A DNA stretch of 44,161 nucleotides. It comes from Pseudomonadota bacterium (lineage in GTDB: Bacteria > Pseudomonadota > Gammaproteobacteria > Thiotrichales > Thiotrichaceae). This document shows, piece after piece, positions 8,979 to 17,770 of this stretch (position 1 is the first letter of the stretch; every line of letters starts with the position of its first letter). The stretch lies in NCBI GenBank assembly GCA_002747435.1, contig PDPH01000015.1:1-44161 (forward strand), given 5' to 3'. A program made the translations under genes and the position numbers. The notes beneath the pieces are model-generated. The model did not search any database. It was given only the letters and a program-made list of their open reading frames with translations, and was not told the DNA's origin.

Positions 8979-9248
8979 CTAAATGGTTACGCCAGCATTA
9001 GTAATGTTATTGCATTGTTGTTGGATAAGATTATTCCATAAAAAAGGTAACTCTTTTGGCCTAGGATCAATATTTGGAAAGCTGCATTGTTGTTGTACAA
9101 GATCATCCCACGAAAAAGGCAGCTCTTTTGATTCACAATTAATATCTGGGAAGGATTCGTAATAGCTGTTGGGTGAGTTATTAGGAGCTGTGGATGTGGC
9201 AGGTGCCAAAGTATTGTAGCCGCCTACGCCTGTAATATTGAAAGTCAT
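8979..9248 (-). CDS. Small 89-aa protein with an internal ~26-aa repeat, function unknown
   Basis: I do not recognise this protein. I chose MTFNITGVGGYNTLAP as start because AAGGAC lies 7-8 bases before it; the longer open frame upstream (to 9398) is low-complexity and lacks such a site. The C-terminal half contains a clear tandem repeat: KELPFSWDDLVQQQC and KELPFLWNNLIQQQC, 25 residues apart, each ending in Cys. The linker is FPNIDPRP, and INCES precedes the first unit. The N-terminal part is rich in Thr, Asn, Ser and Pro. No signal peptide or membrane segment is seen. The Gly-rich beginning and Cys-ending repeats could suit a secreted or modified peptide, but that is speculation. Confidence 0.6.
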   Translation of the reverse strand: MTFNITGVGGYNTLAPATSTAPNNSPNSYYESFPDINCESKELPFSWDDLVQQQCSFPNIDPRPKELPFLWNNLIQQQCNNITNAGVTI

Positions 9249-9476
9249 AATGTAAGTCCTTTTTTTAGATTGCTTAAAGTAAAAAACTCCCTGCATGGGT
9301 TTGCGGTTTCTATCCCTGTTCATCAGCCTATAACTTAGTACATGGATACTGCTGCAACACCAATAGAAAAGGATAAGCACGGAAGCTTTACTTACCAACG
9401 GTAGAGGTAGACTCTTGGTGCAAGTCAGCGTATTAGCGGAGCGATTCCGCGAGGGGTAGGGGTAGTCTGCTGGAAT

Positions 9477-10145
9477 TCAGGCAATTAATGTTTTAAGTTC
9501 TGCCAATGAATCGACGACGGCATCAGGTTTATAGTGGCGTATGTCTTCGCCATGATTATAGCCATAGGTGGTACAGATGACTTGGAAGCCAGCCGCGCGT
9601 GCCGCTTTTACATCAGATTTGGAGTCACCTACCATTAGTGATTCAGTCGGAGTGACGCCCAAACGTTTAGCCGCGTGTAATAAAGGCAAGGGATGTGGCT
9701 TTTTTTCCGGCAGGCTGTCGCCGCTAATAATAATCTCAAAGCGCTCAGCAATGCCTTGGTCACGCAGTAAGGGTAGGGTAAATTGTTCTGCCTTATTGGT
9801 CACACAACCTAATTGAATATTTGGACAACTCTGTAAATAATCCAGCGCATCTAACACACCCTCATAAAGATAACTGCGTTGTGAAGTATTGGCGGCATAC
9901 AATTCCATAAAAATGGGCATGGCGCGCTCCAATAAATCAGTTTCAGGATAAGCATCTAGGTCATTGCTGAGCGCACGTTCTACCAGACGTTGTATGCCAT
10001 TACCGACCCAATTGCGCACCGAGTCATCCGGTACAGTGGCCATATCTAATTGACTCAGCATGCTATTGATGCAAAAAGCTAGGTCAGGAACGCTATCAAT
10101 CAGTGTTCCATCCAAATCAAACAAAATCATTTTAGGTTGAAACAT
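9477..10145 (-). CDS. gph: Phosphoglycolate phosphatase
   Basis: This is a HAD-superfamily phosphatase of 222 aa. Motif I is LFDLDGTLIDSVPDL (residues 8-22, nucleophile Asp and acid Asp), motif II includes GCVTNK (Thr/Asn), motif III Lys is in EKKPHPLPLL, and motif IV is MVGDSKSDVKAARAAG. The small helical cap lies between motifs I and II. It dephosphorylates 2-phosphoglycolate formed in DNA repair or by oxygenase activity. It lies 2 bp downstream of rpe, the conserved rpe-gph order in gammaproteobacteria, so function and operon support each other. Confidence 0.93.
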   Translation of the reverse strand: MFQPKMILFDLDGTLIDSVPDLAFCINSMLSQLDMATVPDDSVRNWVGNGIQRLVERALSNDLDAYPETDLLERAMPIFMELYAANTSQRSYLYEGVLDALDYLQSCPNIQLGCVTNKAEQFTLPLLRDQGIAERFEIIISGDSLPEKKPHPLPLLHAAKRLGVTPTESLMVGDSKSDVKAARAAGFQVICTTYGYNHGEDIRHYKPDAVVDSLAELKTLIA

Positions 10146-10147
10146 TA

Positions 10148-10846
10148 TTAAACCATAGCCTCAGCTAATTGAGCGCGCAATTGATTTAAAATACCGTCAT
10201 AGCGGTGCGGATCATTTGCAGCGGGTTTGCCAAAAATACCTGAACCGGCTACGAAAGTATCTGCACCGGCTTCCTTGATTTCACGAATATTATCCACTTT
10301 GACACCGCCGTCGACTTCCAGACGAATAGCTAAACCAGATTCATCAATCATTTTGCGTGCTTGACGCAATTTGTTCAGAGTAGCAGGAATAAAGCGTTGT
10401 CCGCCAAAACCTGGATTGACCGACATTAATAGAATCATGTCCACTTTGTCCATGACATATTCCAAAATACTCAGCGGTGTGGCGGGGTTAAAAACCAGAC
10501 CTGATTTGCAAGCTTCGCTGCGAATCAATTGCAAGGTACGGTCAATATGTTCGGACGCTTCCGGGTGAAAGCTAATATAAGTCGCACCTGCCGCAGCAAA
10601 GTCAGGAATCATGCGATCAACCGGCTTGATCATTAAGTGGACATCAATCGGAGCGCTTACGCCATGTTTGCGCAGCGCTTCACACACTAAAGGTCCGATG
10701 CTTAGATTGGGGACATAGTGATTGTCCATTACATCAAAGTGTACAATATCTGCACCAGAGGCCAGTACATTGTCGACTTCTGCACCTAATTGGGCGAAGT
10801 CAGCAGATAGAATAGAGGCTGCAATAAAATCGGCTTGTCTTGCCAT
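10148..10846 (-). CDS. rpe: Ribulose-phosphate 3-epimerase
   Basis: This 232-aa TIM-barrel epimerase interconverts D-ribulose 5-phosphate and D-xylulose 5-phosphate in the pentose phosphate and Calvin cycles. Family markers are [14 protein letters not shown] (residues 8-21), [18 protein letters not shown] (metal ligands His and Asp), [23 protein letters not shown] and LEVDGGVK with the second catalytic Asp. The phosphate site is VAGSGIFG. It is followed two bases later by gph. The short GC-rich palindromic stretch just upstream (around 10890-10904) precedes the ABC-2 exporter gene on the same strand. Confidence 0.95.
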   Translation of the reverse strand: MARQADFIAASILSADFAQLGAEVDNVLASGADIVHFDVMDNHYVPNLSIGPLVCEALRKHGVSAPIDVHLMIKPVDRMIPDFAAAGATYISFHPEASEHIDRTLQLIRSEACKSGLVFNPATPLSILEYVMDKVDMILLMSVNPGFGGQRFIPATLNKLRQARKMIDESGLAIRLEVDGGVKVDNIREIKEAGADTFVAGSGIFGKPAANDPHRYDGILNQLRAQLAEAMV

Positions 10847-10926
10847 GAATACGTTTCCTCAAGTTCGCTCAAGATGTGTCCATGCTGCCAGCGCGCGGCG
10901 CGCACTTTAGCCTAAGGGTGATCGCT

Positions 10927-11973
10927 TTATTGATCATCGGTCCATTTGAATAAGTAGGAACCCAACGATAGAAAAAACAGCGAAGAAATGCCTAGTGTGG
11001 TTAATTGTGTACTAATATCGGCAAGATCAGCGCCATCAAGCATAATCGCTCTGGCCGCGCTTAAAATATGAGTCAGCGGGGAAAGTTGACTAAAGGCTTG
11101 TACATAAGGATTTGTACCCTCCAGTGAAAACCAGACACCCGATAGCAGCAACATCGGCCAAGTCAGTAGATTGAGCAGGCCGCTGGCTAATTCCTCGCTA
11201 GTGACCCGTGCTGCCACCAATAAGCTCAGGCTAATCAGATTAAAAGTACCCAAAAGCAGCACTAAAAATAGATGCCAATAATGGCCTTCCATGGTGAAGT
11301 GTAAAAATAAATGCGTTCCAGTAAACACTAGTGTTGTGACGCTGACGACTAAAATAAGGCGTGATAATACTTGGGCGAGCAGGAATTCACTGGCTCGCAA
11401 GGGCGTTGCATTGAGGCGTTTTAGATAAGCACTTTTACGATAACGCACAATGACAAAACCGACACCAAACAAACAGCTAAACATCATATTCATGCCTAAA
11501 ATGCCTGGGACGACCCAATCGACATAGCGAACGGCTTTTCCCGCGACCTGTTGCTGTTGTAAAGTTTGACCGAACTCATCCTTGGCGATTAAGCGTTTTA
11601 AAAAATAGCCTCTGGGTGAATCTTCATTAATCCAGTAGGCCATTTGCTCAGGGCGTAAATCTAATAGCATGTCAATCTGGTGTCGTCCTACTTTGCCAAT
11701 TGCGGCGGTTTTATCGCTTGGATCAAGTCCATAAAAGTCTATGTGTTTTGTCTCTAAGATGGGATGTAAACGCTTATCAGGTTTACTCAAAGCGTTCACG
11801 TTCTCGCCAATGACAGCAACTTTAAATAAGGGTTGACCTTCACCGGAAAAAACAAAAGCCAACCCCGCTACCAAAGCGACAGGCAGTATGAGATTCCAAG
11901 CTAAAGTCGAACGATCCCGTAAAAACTCCAAGCTACGTGCATAAAAGGCAGCCCCAATCCGTTGCAGGTTCAT
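10927..11973 (-). CDS. ABC-2 type exporter permease
   Basis: This 348-aa membrane subunit has an N-terminal transmembrane segment (~residues 24-43, LAWNLILPVALVAGLAFVF), a large extracytoplasmic domain, and five more hydrophobic segments from ~residue 168 onward. This is the ABC-2 (NodJ/YhhJ/DrrB-like) topology. The motif LKRLNATPLRASEFLLAQVL is typical of these permeases, as is the late PLTHILSAARAIM. It overlaps the upstream ATPase gene by 4 bases, so the two are coupled and form one exporter. The substrate (drug, lipid or polysaccharide) cannot be told from sequence. Confidence 0.88.
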   Translation of the reverse strand: MNLQRIGAAFYARSLEFLRDRSTLAWNLILPVALVAGLAFVFSGEGQPLFKVAVIGENVNALSKPDKRLHPILETKHIDFYGLDPSDKTAAIGKVGRHQIDMLLDLRPEQMAYWINEDSPRGYFLKRLIAKDEFGQTLQQQQVAGKAVRYVDWVVPGILGMNMMFSCLFGVGFVIVRYRKSAYLKRLNATPLRASEFLLAQVLSRLILVVSVTTLVFTGTHLFLHFTMEGHYWHLFLVLLLGTFNLISLSLLVAARVTSEELASGLLNLLTWPMLLLSGVWFSLEGTNPYVQAFSQLSPLTHILSAARAIMLDGADLADISTQLTTLGISSLFFLSLGSYLFKWTDDQ

Positions 11974-12872
11974 ACGCGCAACTCCTTGCCGGTTAATTCA
12001 AGGAACAGGTCTTCCAGTGTACGTGGTCTGACTTGTAGGCGTGCAAGCGACGCACCAGCCTGCATCAGTTCTACCAAAGTTGTATTAGGGTCTCGGCTGA
12101 CAATTTCAACCGTAGCATTGACTTTGTCCAAAGTGCGGTGCGGAATACGCTGTGCGGCGGGTGGAAAGTCGCGTTGTGGCAATTCAATAATCACATCTTG
12201 GAAATGGTTGCTTAATAATTCATCCGGTGCGCCTTGGGCAATAATACGACCGTGATCCATAATGGCAATTTCGTCGCACAAATTATAAGCTTCTTCCATA
12301 TAATGTGTGGTCAATAAAACGGTTGTTTTACGTGCTTTGATGCGATTGATCAGTTCCCAGAAATTCAATCTGGCCTGTGGATCAAGTCCAGTGGTTGGTT
12401 CGTCTAGGAAAACAATTTCCGGGTTATTCACCAGCGCTATGGCTAAGAGCATACGCTGTTTTTGACCGCCGGACAGTTTGCTGGCATCACGATCCAGAAA
12501 GTTTTGCAAGGAACAAATATCTACCAGTTCGTCCAGTGGTAAAGTCTGAGGGTATAATCTGCCAAAAAATTGCAGGTTTTCCCGTACAGTCAGGAAATGC
12601 TGTAAGGCAGTGGATTGGAACTGTATGCCTGCTTCATTACGGAAGCGTCGTCCTTGCCGTTCTCCTTTGTAGCGTATTTCGCCTTGAGTAGGCTGGCTAA
12701 TACCTTCCATCATTTCTATGGTGGTGGTTTTGCCTGCGCCATTAGGGCCGAGTAAACCAAAGCAAATACCAGGTTTTACAGCAAAATCAACGCCATTCAC
12801 AGCTTTGACTTTGGGGTAGCGCTTATGTAACTGGCGCACTTCCAGAATAGGTGTTTGGGCAGATGTTATCAT
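11970..12872 (-). CDS. ABC exporter ATPase (CcmA/NodI type)
   Basis: This 300-aa ATPase has Walker A GPNGAGKTT (~residue 42), a Q-loop in GIQFQSTAL, signature LSGGQKQRM (~136), Walker B IVFLDEPTTGLD (~155) and the switch His in LLTTHYMEEA. The C-terminal extension ending RPRTLEDLFLELTGKELRV is typical of ABC-2 exporter ATPases. It pairs with the overlapping permease gene to make a half-transporter dimer. The leader before its start (12873-13115) has no gene and runs into the CRISPR array on the other side. Confidence 0.9.
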   Translation of the reverse strand: MITSAQTPILEVRQLHKRYPKVKAVNGVDFAVKPGICFGLLGPNGAGKTTTIEMMEGISQPTQGEIRYKGERQGRRFRNEAGIQFQSTALQHFLTVRENLQFFGRLYPQTLPLDELVDICSLQNFLDRDASKLSGGQKQRMLLAIALVNNPEIVFLDEPTTGLDPQARLNFWELINRIKARKTTVLLTTHYMEEAYNLCDEIAIMDHGRIIAQGAPDELLSNHFQDVIIELPQRDFPPAAQRIPHRTLDKVNATVEIVSRDPNTTLVELMQAGASLARLQVRPRTLEDLFLELTGKELRV

Positions 12873-13115
12873 GGTGGCATTAAACTCTATTGCACTGCTG
12901 TAGGCAATCTTAAAGTAAGTTTAAAACACTTCCCCACTTTTCTGTGTTTGAAGGACTAGCTTTATGTACGCTTTTGTTGTATAAATAGCCAGTTCTTAGC
13001 CGCCGTCCGTGTCATTTGTGGTGAGCCTGAAATGCTAACTTTTAAATGCCCATTTGATGTTAAATTTTATGCAACTCAAGTTGTTGAATTTAAAGGGGTT
13101 CTGACGAACGGTAGG

Positions 13116-13363
13116 GTTTGAATATTGCCCTGTTTGAAAAGGGATTAAGACAACAGTTGCTTTATAGCATAAGCAGCAGTGAGTAGTTTGAATATTGCCC
13201 TGTTTGAAAAGGGATTAAGACGCAGGCACATGACTATCGCGTTTACAAATGGTGTAGTTTGAATATTGCCCTGTTTGAAAAGGGATTAAGACCTTAACCT
13301 CTATAGCAGAGTGTTTAGCAGCCCTCAGTTTGAATATTGCCCTGTCTGAAAAGGGATTAAGAC
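13116..13363 (+). CRISPR. Short CRISPR array: four 36-nt repeats, three spacers
   Basis: Repeats lie at 13116-13151, 13186-13221, 13257-13292 and 13328-13363. Each starts GTTTGAATATTGCCCTG and ends GGGATTAAGAC. The first three are identical and the fourth has one change (TGTCTG for TGTTTG), which marks the right side as the leader-distal end. Spacers are 34, 35 and 35 nt and unrelated to each other. The stem CCCT/AGGG inside the repeat can form a small hairpin. Repeats ending in ATTAAGAC often go with type III or type I-D systems, but that is a loose guide. No cas gene is in the window, so the array is orphan or served from elsewhere. The 243 bp to its left (12873-13115) may hold the leader. 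Confidence 0.93.
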
Positions 13364-13834
13364 AATATTTCCCTCAATAAAATTCCGATAAATATTATTA
13401 ATCAAATAATCTATTTATTTGATGCAGTTGGGGCATTCGCATCGAAGGTTCAGCGGTTACCCTTGTAGAATACAGCCTCAACCCGTATGATAAAGCGACG
13501 GGTGGACTACAGTAGAAAGCCGGTTTCTCTTTTCACAAATAAAATTAATCGTTTGAGTATAATAAAAAATTAGATATAGATATTAAAGATACAAAAGAAA
13601 TATTAAATGAAAGACTCAAAACCTAAGCCAGTTCGCTGAAGCTGCTTAGGTCAAATCAAAGAATCACGCTAGTCCAGATATAGGACTAGTTAGAGCTACT
13701 TGCCCCATAAGACGCAGGCTTGACGGATGCCTTAATCAACCGTACCCTGATCCTGCTTCTTCCGAACAATGAATGTCTAGCGTATTCTCGTTTGCTAAAT
13801 TGTTCCACTTTTTTCTCATCGACTAGGAGGGTAT
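13364..13834 (+). other. Non-coding region and structured leader before the BCCT gene
   Basis: No gene is seen in these 471 bases. They contain three inverted repeats: ACCCGT/ACGGGT (13481-13503), ACCTAAGC/GCTTAGGT with a 15-base loop (13621-13651), and CTAGTCC/GGACTAG with a 7-base loop (13669-13689). None is followed by a T-run. The middle part (13540-13620) is very AT-rich and could hold the promoter. A strong ribosome site, AGGAGGG, lies at 13826-13832 just before the transporter ATG. The hairpins could act in transcript processing, attenuation or osmotic control of the transporter. I recognise no known riboswitch. Confidence 0.4.
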
Positions 13835-15460
13835 ATGACAGAATCTCATTCTGATCAAAAAACCGACTTGCACAATTCGGATTACAAAATCGGCCAAGAT
13901 AATGTTCAAATCCTAGGACTTGATTTTCATAATCCTGTCTTTGGTATTTCTGCCTTATCCATCATCGCTTTTGTGGTGCTGACGCTTATGTTTCAAGAAC
14001 AAGCCAGTACCATGTTTACCGACTTGCGTAAGACCTTGACAACTAATCTAGATTGGTTCTTTTTATTGGCAGGCAATATCTTTGTTATTTTTTGCTTGCT
14101 GCTGATTGTCACTCCATTGGGGGGAATTCGCTTGGGGGGACAGGATGCCAAACCCGACTATAGTTACTTGAGTTGGTTTGCCATGTTATTTGCCGCAGGC
14201 ATGGGCATAGGCTTAATGTTCTTTGGCGTGTCTGAGCCTATGTCTCATTTTGACAGCGCTTTGGTCGGAACAACCCTAGAAAATGGTGTTCGTACAGATT
14301 GGACACCACTAGGCGGTGCTGTGGGAGACGTGGATGCTGCACGTAATCTGGGCATGGCTGCCACCCTTTATCACTGGGCAATTCACCCTTGGTCTATTTA
14401 TGCAGTCGTTGCACTCGCTTTAGGCTTTTTTGCTTTTAACTACAAATTACCGCTGACGCTACGTTCTGCTTTTTATCCCCTGCTAGGCGAACGTGTTTGG
14501 GGATGGCCTGGCCATTTGGTTGATATTTTGGCGGTGTTTGCCACTTTGTTCGGCTTGGCCACCTCGCTTGGCTTTGGCACGGAACAAGCCTTGGCAGGTT
14601 TTAATTTCTTGTTTGATACGCCGACAGGCGATGGTGCGCGCGTTTTATTGATCAGTGTTATTACAGGAATGGCTTTGATATCTGTATTGCGTGGCTTGGA
14701 TGGTGGCGTCAGAGTGTTGTCTGAAATTAATATTGGGATAGCTTTTTTACTACTGGTATTTATCTTTCTGGTTGGCCCGACCAGCGATATTATTTCTACC
14801 ACTATAGCGGGTAGTGTGGCTTATATGAAAGACATTATTCCTCTGTCTATGCCGTTTGGGCGCGAAGATGCTAACTTTTCACAGGGGTGGACAGCGTTTT
14901 ATTGGGCTTGGTGGATTTCTTGGTCACCTTTTGTAGGCATGTTTATTGCGCAGGTTTCCCGTGGGCGTACTATCCGGGAATTTATTGTCTGTGTTGTACT
15001 GATTCCAACCATTGTGACCATGATTTGGATGGGGACTTTTGGTGGTACAGCCATAGCACAGGTTATTGCTGATGCTGATGCAGCAGTTAAGTCAGCACCC
15101 CTAGAATTGAAGATGTTTCAAATGTTTAAAGAGCTACCTTTAACCGGCATTACCTCCTTTATTGGTATTGTTTTGGTTTTAGTGTTCTTTGTGACCTCTT
15201 CAGATTCTGGCTCATTAGTTATCGATACCATTACTGTTGGTGGTAAAACAGATGCGCCGGTCGCACAGCGGATTTTCTGGGCAATCTTTGAAGGTTTAGT
15301 CGCAGCTACCTTGCTTTTAGTCGGCGGCGCTGGTGCTTTGACAGCCTTGCAGGCTATGGCCGTTTCTACGGGTTTACCCTTTACCTTAGTGTTATTAGCC
15401 ATGTGTATCAGCCTGTTGATTGGCTTGAATCGGGTGCTTAAAACCCTGAAAAAGCCATGA
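13835..15460 (+). CDS. BCCT-family betaine/carnitine/choline transporter
   Basis: This 541-aa integral membrane protein has about 12 hydrophobic segments. The BCCT hallmark AAGMGIGLMFFGVSEPMSHF (around residues 121-140), which contains the Na+ and substrate-coupling glycine stretch, is clear. The second family signature, WAWWISWSPFVGMFIAQVSR followed by GRTIREF, lies near residues 361-388. The family takes up quaternary ammonium compounds with Na+ or H+ for osmoprotection or catabolism. A BetI-like TetR regulator follows on the same strand, which supports a choline/betaine role. The short C-terminal tail suggests it lacks the long osmosensing tail seen in BetP. The exact substrate is not determined. 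Confidence 0.93.
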   Translation: MTESHSDQKTDLHNSDYKIGQDNVQILGLDFHNPVFGISALSIIAFVVLTLMFQEQASTMFTDLRKTLTTNLDWFFLLAGNIFVIFCLLLIVTPLGGIRLGGQDAKPDYSYLSWFAMLFAAGMGIGLMFFGVSEPMSHFDSALVGTTLENGVRTDWTPLGGAVGDVDAARNLGMAATLYHWAIHPWSIYAVVALALGFFAFNYKLPLTLRSAFYPLLGERVWGWPGHLVDILAVFATLFGLATSLGFGTEQALAGFNFLFDTPTGDGARVLLISVITGMALISVLRGLDGGVRVLSEINIGIAFLLLVFIFLVGPTSDIISTTIAGSVAYMKDIIPLSMPFGREDANFSQGWTAFYWAWWISWSPFVGMFIAQVSRGRTIREFIVCVVLIPTIVTMIWMGTFGGTAIAQVIADADAAVKSAPLELKMFQMFKELPLTGITSFIGIVLVLVFFVTSSDSGSLVIDTITVGGKTDAPVAQRIFWAIFEGLVAATLLLVGGAGALTALQAMAVSTGLPFTLVLLAMCISLLIGLNRVLKTLKKP

Positions 15461-15489
15461 AAAATGTTTGAATAAGTTGTCAATCAATA

Positions 15490-15540
15490 GCTACCCCAGG
15501 GTCTGGCAAAGTCAGACAATTCAGACAATACTGGGGTAGC
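15490..15540 (+). terminator. Long stem-loop after the transporter gene
   Basis: GCTACCCCAG (15490-15499) pairs perfectly with CTGGGGTAGC (15531-15540). The 31-base loop contains a second hairpin, GTCTG/CAGAC, and a repeat TCAGACAAT. There is no T-run behind it, so factor-independent termination is uncertain; it may protect the 3' end of the transporter mRNA. It separates the transporter from the regulator gene. Confidence 0.5.
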
Positions 15541-15588
15541 GAGCTTTACCACGCCACCAAGCAACTATTAACTGAACAGTCAATCCAC

Positions 15589-15607
15589 TATACTAGAGCG
15601 TCTCTAG
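15589..15607 (+). promoter_or_regulatory. Candidate promoter -10 with palindromic operator for the TetR-type gene
   Basis: A good -10 element TATACT (15589-15594) overlaps a perfect inverted repeat CTAGAG-CGT-CTCTAG (15593-15607). It ends 20 bases before the start codon of the BetI-like regulator. A TetR-family dimer bound here would block the promoter, so autorepression is likely. No clear -35 hexamer is seen. The role is inferred from position and symmetry. Confidence 0.45.
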
Positions 15608-15627
15608 GCGATTAGCGGATTAATAGT

Positions 15628-16245
15628 GTGAGTGAACACAAGTTTTCAGAGCGTTTCACGTTTGAGGAGTTGACTGAGGAAAGTACGCCGCGCCGTATTG
15701 TTGAATCAGCGATTGAGGAAATTGGTGTAAACGGTCTGAGTGGAGTGACTACCAAAGGGATTAGCCAGCGCGCCAATTTATCGACAGGTATTATCCATCA
15801 TTATTTTGACACCAAAGATAATGTAGTTTATGCCGCTTATGTCTATTTGATTCATGATCTGCATCAGTCTGCACTGGCCGTATTTCGGCAGGAGTCAGAT
15901 TCTAGGGAGCGTCTGCTGGCTATGATCCGTATGAATTTCACCTCTTTACATATTTCCCCGGAAGCACGCGATGTCTGGCCACAGTTTTGGGCGCATGCGG
16001 CGCATGATGAACGTGTTGGGCGTTTATTGCGTGTGTACTATAATCGCTTTCATAGCAATTTAGCGCATGCACTCAAACAGTTGCTAGGCGATCAATACAA
16101 AGCCCGTCAGGTAGCCAGCCTGTTATTATCCAGCATACAGGGCATGTGGTTTACCCACCGTTTTACCTCTTACCCCGAAGATATGGAAGATGCTGTCAAG
16201 CTACTGGAAGAACACCTAGATAGGTTGATCCGCGCTTATTCCTGA
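15628..16245 (+). CDS. TetR-family regulator, BetI-like
   Basis: This 205-aa protein has an N-terminal TetR HTH: RRIVESAIEEIGVNGLSGVT, then TKGISQRANLSTGIIHHYFD (helix-turn-helix, residues ~48-67), then KDNVVYAAY. BetI itself has the same SxGxIxHYF core and a similar length of ~195-205 aa. The C-terminal ligand domain includes VWPQFWAHAAHDERVGRLLR, very like the BetI region that contacts choline. The start is GTG at 15628. The gene follows a BCCT transporter and likely controls it and itself. Other TetR members remain possible because no betA or betB gene is nearby. Confidence 0.8.
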   Translation: MSEHKFSERFTFEELTEESTPRRIVESAIEEIGVNGLSGVTTKGISQRANLSTGIIHHYFDTKDNVVYAAYVYLIHDLHQSALAVFRQESDSRERLLAMIRMNFTSLHISPEARDVWPQFWAHAAHDERVGRLLRVYYNRFHSNLAHALKQLLGDQYKARQVASLLLSSIQGMWFTHRFTSYPEDMEDAVKLLEEHLDRLIRAYS

Positions 16246-16312
16246 ATTGACTTTATCTGTAATGCTGTCACGCAGGCAGTGCAGCCTAGGCTCTAGGCTT
16301 ATGAGCTAGTTG

Positions 16313-17770
16313 TTATGGGCTAGCCGTTTTGTCAGTAGTGCGGGCTCTGCTGTATTTGCGCAAATAAGCCATAATTTCCTCACGCGCTTCAGCCACGACC
16401 GAATCACGATCTAATGAATCCAGTATTTGCTGTACAACGAATTTAGGGCCGCTTTCTCCCCAAGATTTACCATTGGATAACCATTTTTCGGCGGCTGTGC
16501 CGATGACTAAAGTGCTATACCAAGCCACAGCGCCTTGGGTGGCAGCGGTCAATACAGTCGATATTCCGGCTGTACCCAGTTTTAGCGCAGAAGATACCAG
16601 ATAAATAGCCCAAGTTGCTCCCATGAGCAACAGCATTTGCGCAATAATACTGCGTACCAAATCCCAAGCTTCAGTGCGTGACATAGGCAAGCCATACAAG
16701 CGCGACAAGTGCGTAATCATGGTGGCATCAATGGCAGCGGCTGCAATCAAATCAGCGACTGGCACGGGGTTTAGAGCAACCGCCACGCCTTTGGCAAGGC
16801 AATACATACGAATCGTTTTAGTGCCCAATTCACGTTTGACTTCCAAAACGCGCTTGCCAACGGCTTCGCTTAAATTACCTGCGAAAAGCGAAGCATTCAG
16901 TGCGGCTAGCGTTTTGCCTTCTGATTCTAAAATATCCCACAGGCGTGTTTTTAAAGCTGCAATATCAATAGGGCGAATACGCACACTTTCATGCTCATTG
17001 CCATCAGCATCCACATGAATCACCGCTTGGCGCTTAGATTGTGCTGTGGTAAAGATAAGATTTTCGGGTGCGATAATGCCTTGAGTACGTTCACGTAAAA
17101 CGCTGCGTAATTGACGTTGTTCGCTTTCGGTATAACGGTCGGCCTTATTGACGACCAATAAGCTGGGTCGATGCGTGCTAGCCACCGTTTTTAAAGCACG
17201 AAACTCGACTTGGGTTAAATCGCCATCAATGACGAACAGCAATAAGTCTGCGCGTGCAGCCACTTCATGCGCCATGCGTTCGCGTGCTTCACCATCAACC
17301 TCATTAATTCCCGGCGTATCAATAAGATATAAGCTACCCTCACTGTATTCTTCCCAATGTTCTAGGTCGGTCATCCTAGTTTCACCGTGAAGCACGCTAA
17401 CACTGAAAATATCTTTACCCAATAAGGCATTTAATAATGAAGATTTGCCAACGCTTACCCGCCCAAACACAGCAATATGAATATGACCGTGCTCCAGCTT
17501 GTCGAGCATCATTTGCACTTGGGCAAAGTCTTCACGCAGAGTTTCGCGTACTTCTTCAGGGACGCGCTTATCCTCTAATAACTGCCGTAAACTGGCTGTC
17601 GCCAGTTTCAGGTGAGTATTGCCCCCTCTGCCTTGGCTTGGAGAAGTATTAGCTTCTTCGCTGGAATCGAATACCTCAGCTTCGGGAAGAGCGCTCTTCT
17701 TTTTGCTTTTGCTTGTATTGATCGAAAGCCACTCGGGCCAGTGCTTTTGTACGTTCTTCCAGATTTCCAC
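16313..17770 (-). CDS. Membrane-associated GTPase with DUF697-like C-terminus
   Basis: This 485-aa protein has an Era/TrmE-like G domain: G1 GRVSVGKSS (~residue 103), G3 DTPG (~152) and G4 NKAD (~208). The G domain is followed by a Lys/Arg-rich region and a hydrophobic C-terminal part with two to three membrane segments (AVALNPVPVADLIAAAAIDA, then MLLLMGATWAIYLVSSAL), the usual layout of YcjF/DUF697 GTPases. The start shown overlaps the upstream paralogue by 95 bp. The first ~60 residues are low-complexity and a later start is possible. Function is unknown; relatives act on membranes or envelope stress. The pair is discussed under findings. Confidence 0.78.
   Translation of the reverse strand: MEIWKNVQKHWPEWLSINTSKSKKKSALPEAEVFDSSEEANTSPSQGRGGNTHLKLATASLRQLLEDKRVPEEVRETLREDFAQVQMMLDKLEHGHIHIAVFGRVSVGKSSLLNALLGKDIFSVSVLHGETRMTDLEHWEEYSEGSLYLIDTPGINEVDGEARERMAHEVAARADLLLFVIDGDLTQVEFRALKTVASTHRPSLLVVNKADRYTESEQRQLRSVLRERTQGIIAPENLIFTTAQSKRQAVIHVDADGNEHESVRIRPIDIAALKTRLWDILESEGKTLAALNASLFAGNLSEAVGKRVLEVKRELGTKTIRMYCLAKGVAVALNPVPVADLIAAAAIDATMITHLSRLYGLPMSRTEAWDLVRSIIAQMLLLMGATWAIYLVSSALKLGTAGISTVLTAATQGAVAWYSTLVIGTAAEKWLSNGKSWGESGPKFVVQQILDSLDRDSVVAEAREEIMAYLRKYSRARTTDKTASP

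Noticed and set aside
9249..9398. Longer start of the 89-aa repeat protein
   Set aside because: The extra 50 residues lack protein-like character, and the ribosome site lies before MTFNITG.
12873..13834. cas genes near the CRISPR array
   Set aside because: No open frame in the region or its flanks resembles a Cas protein.
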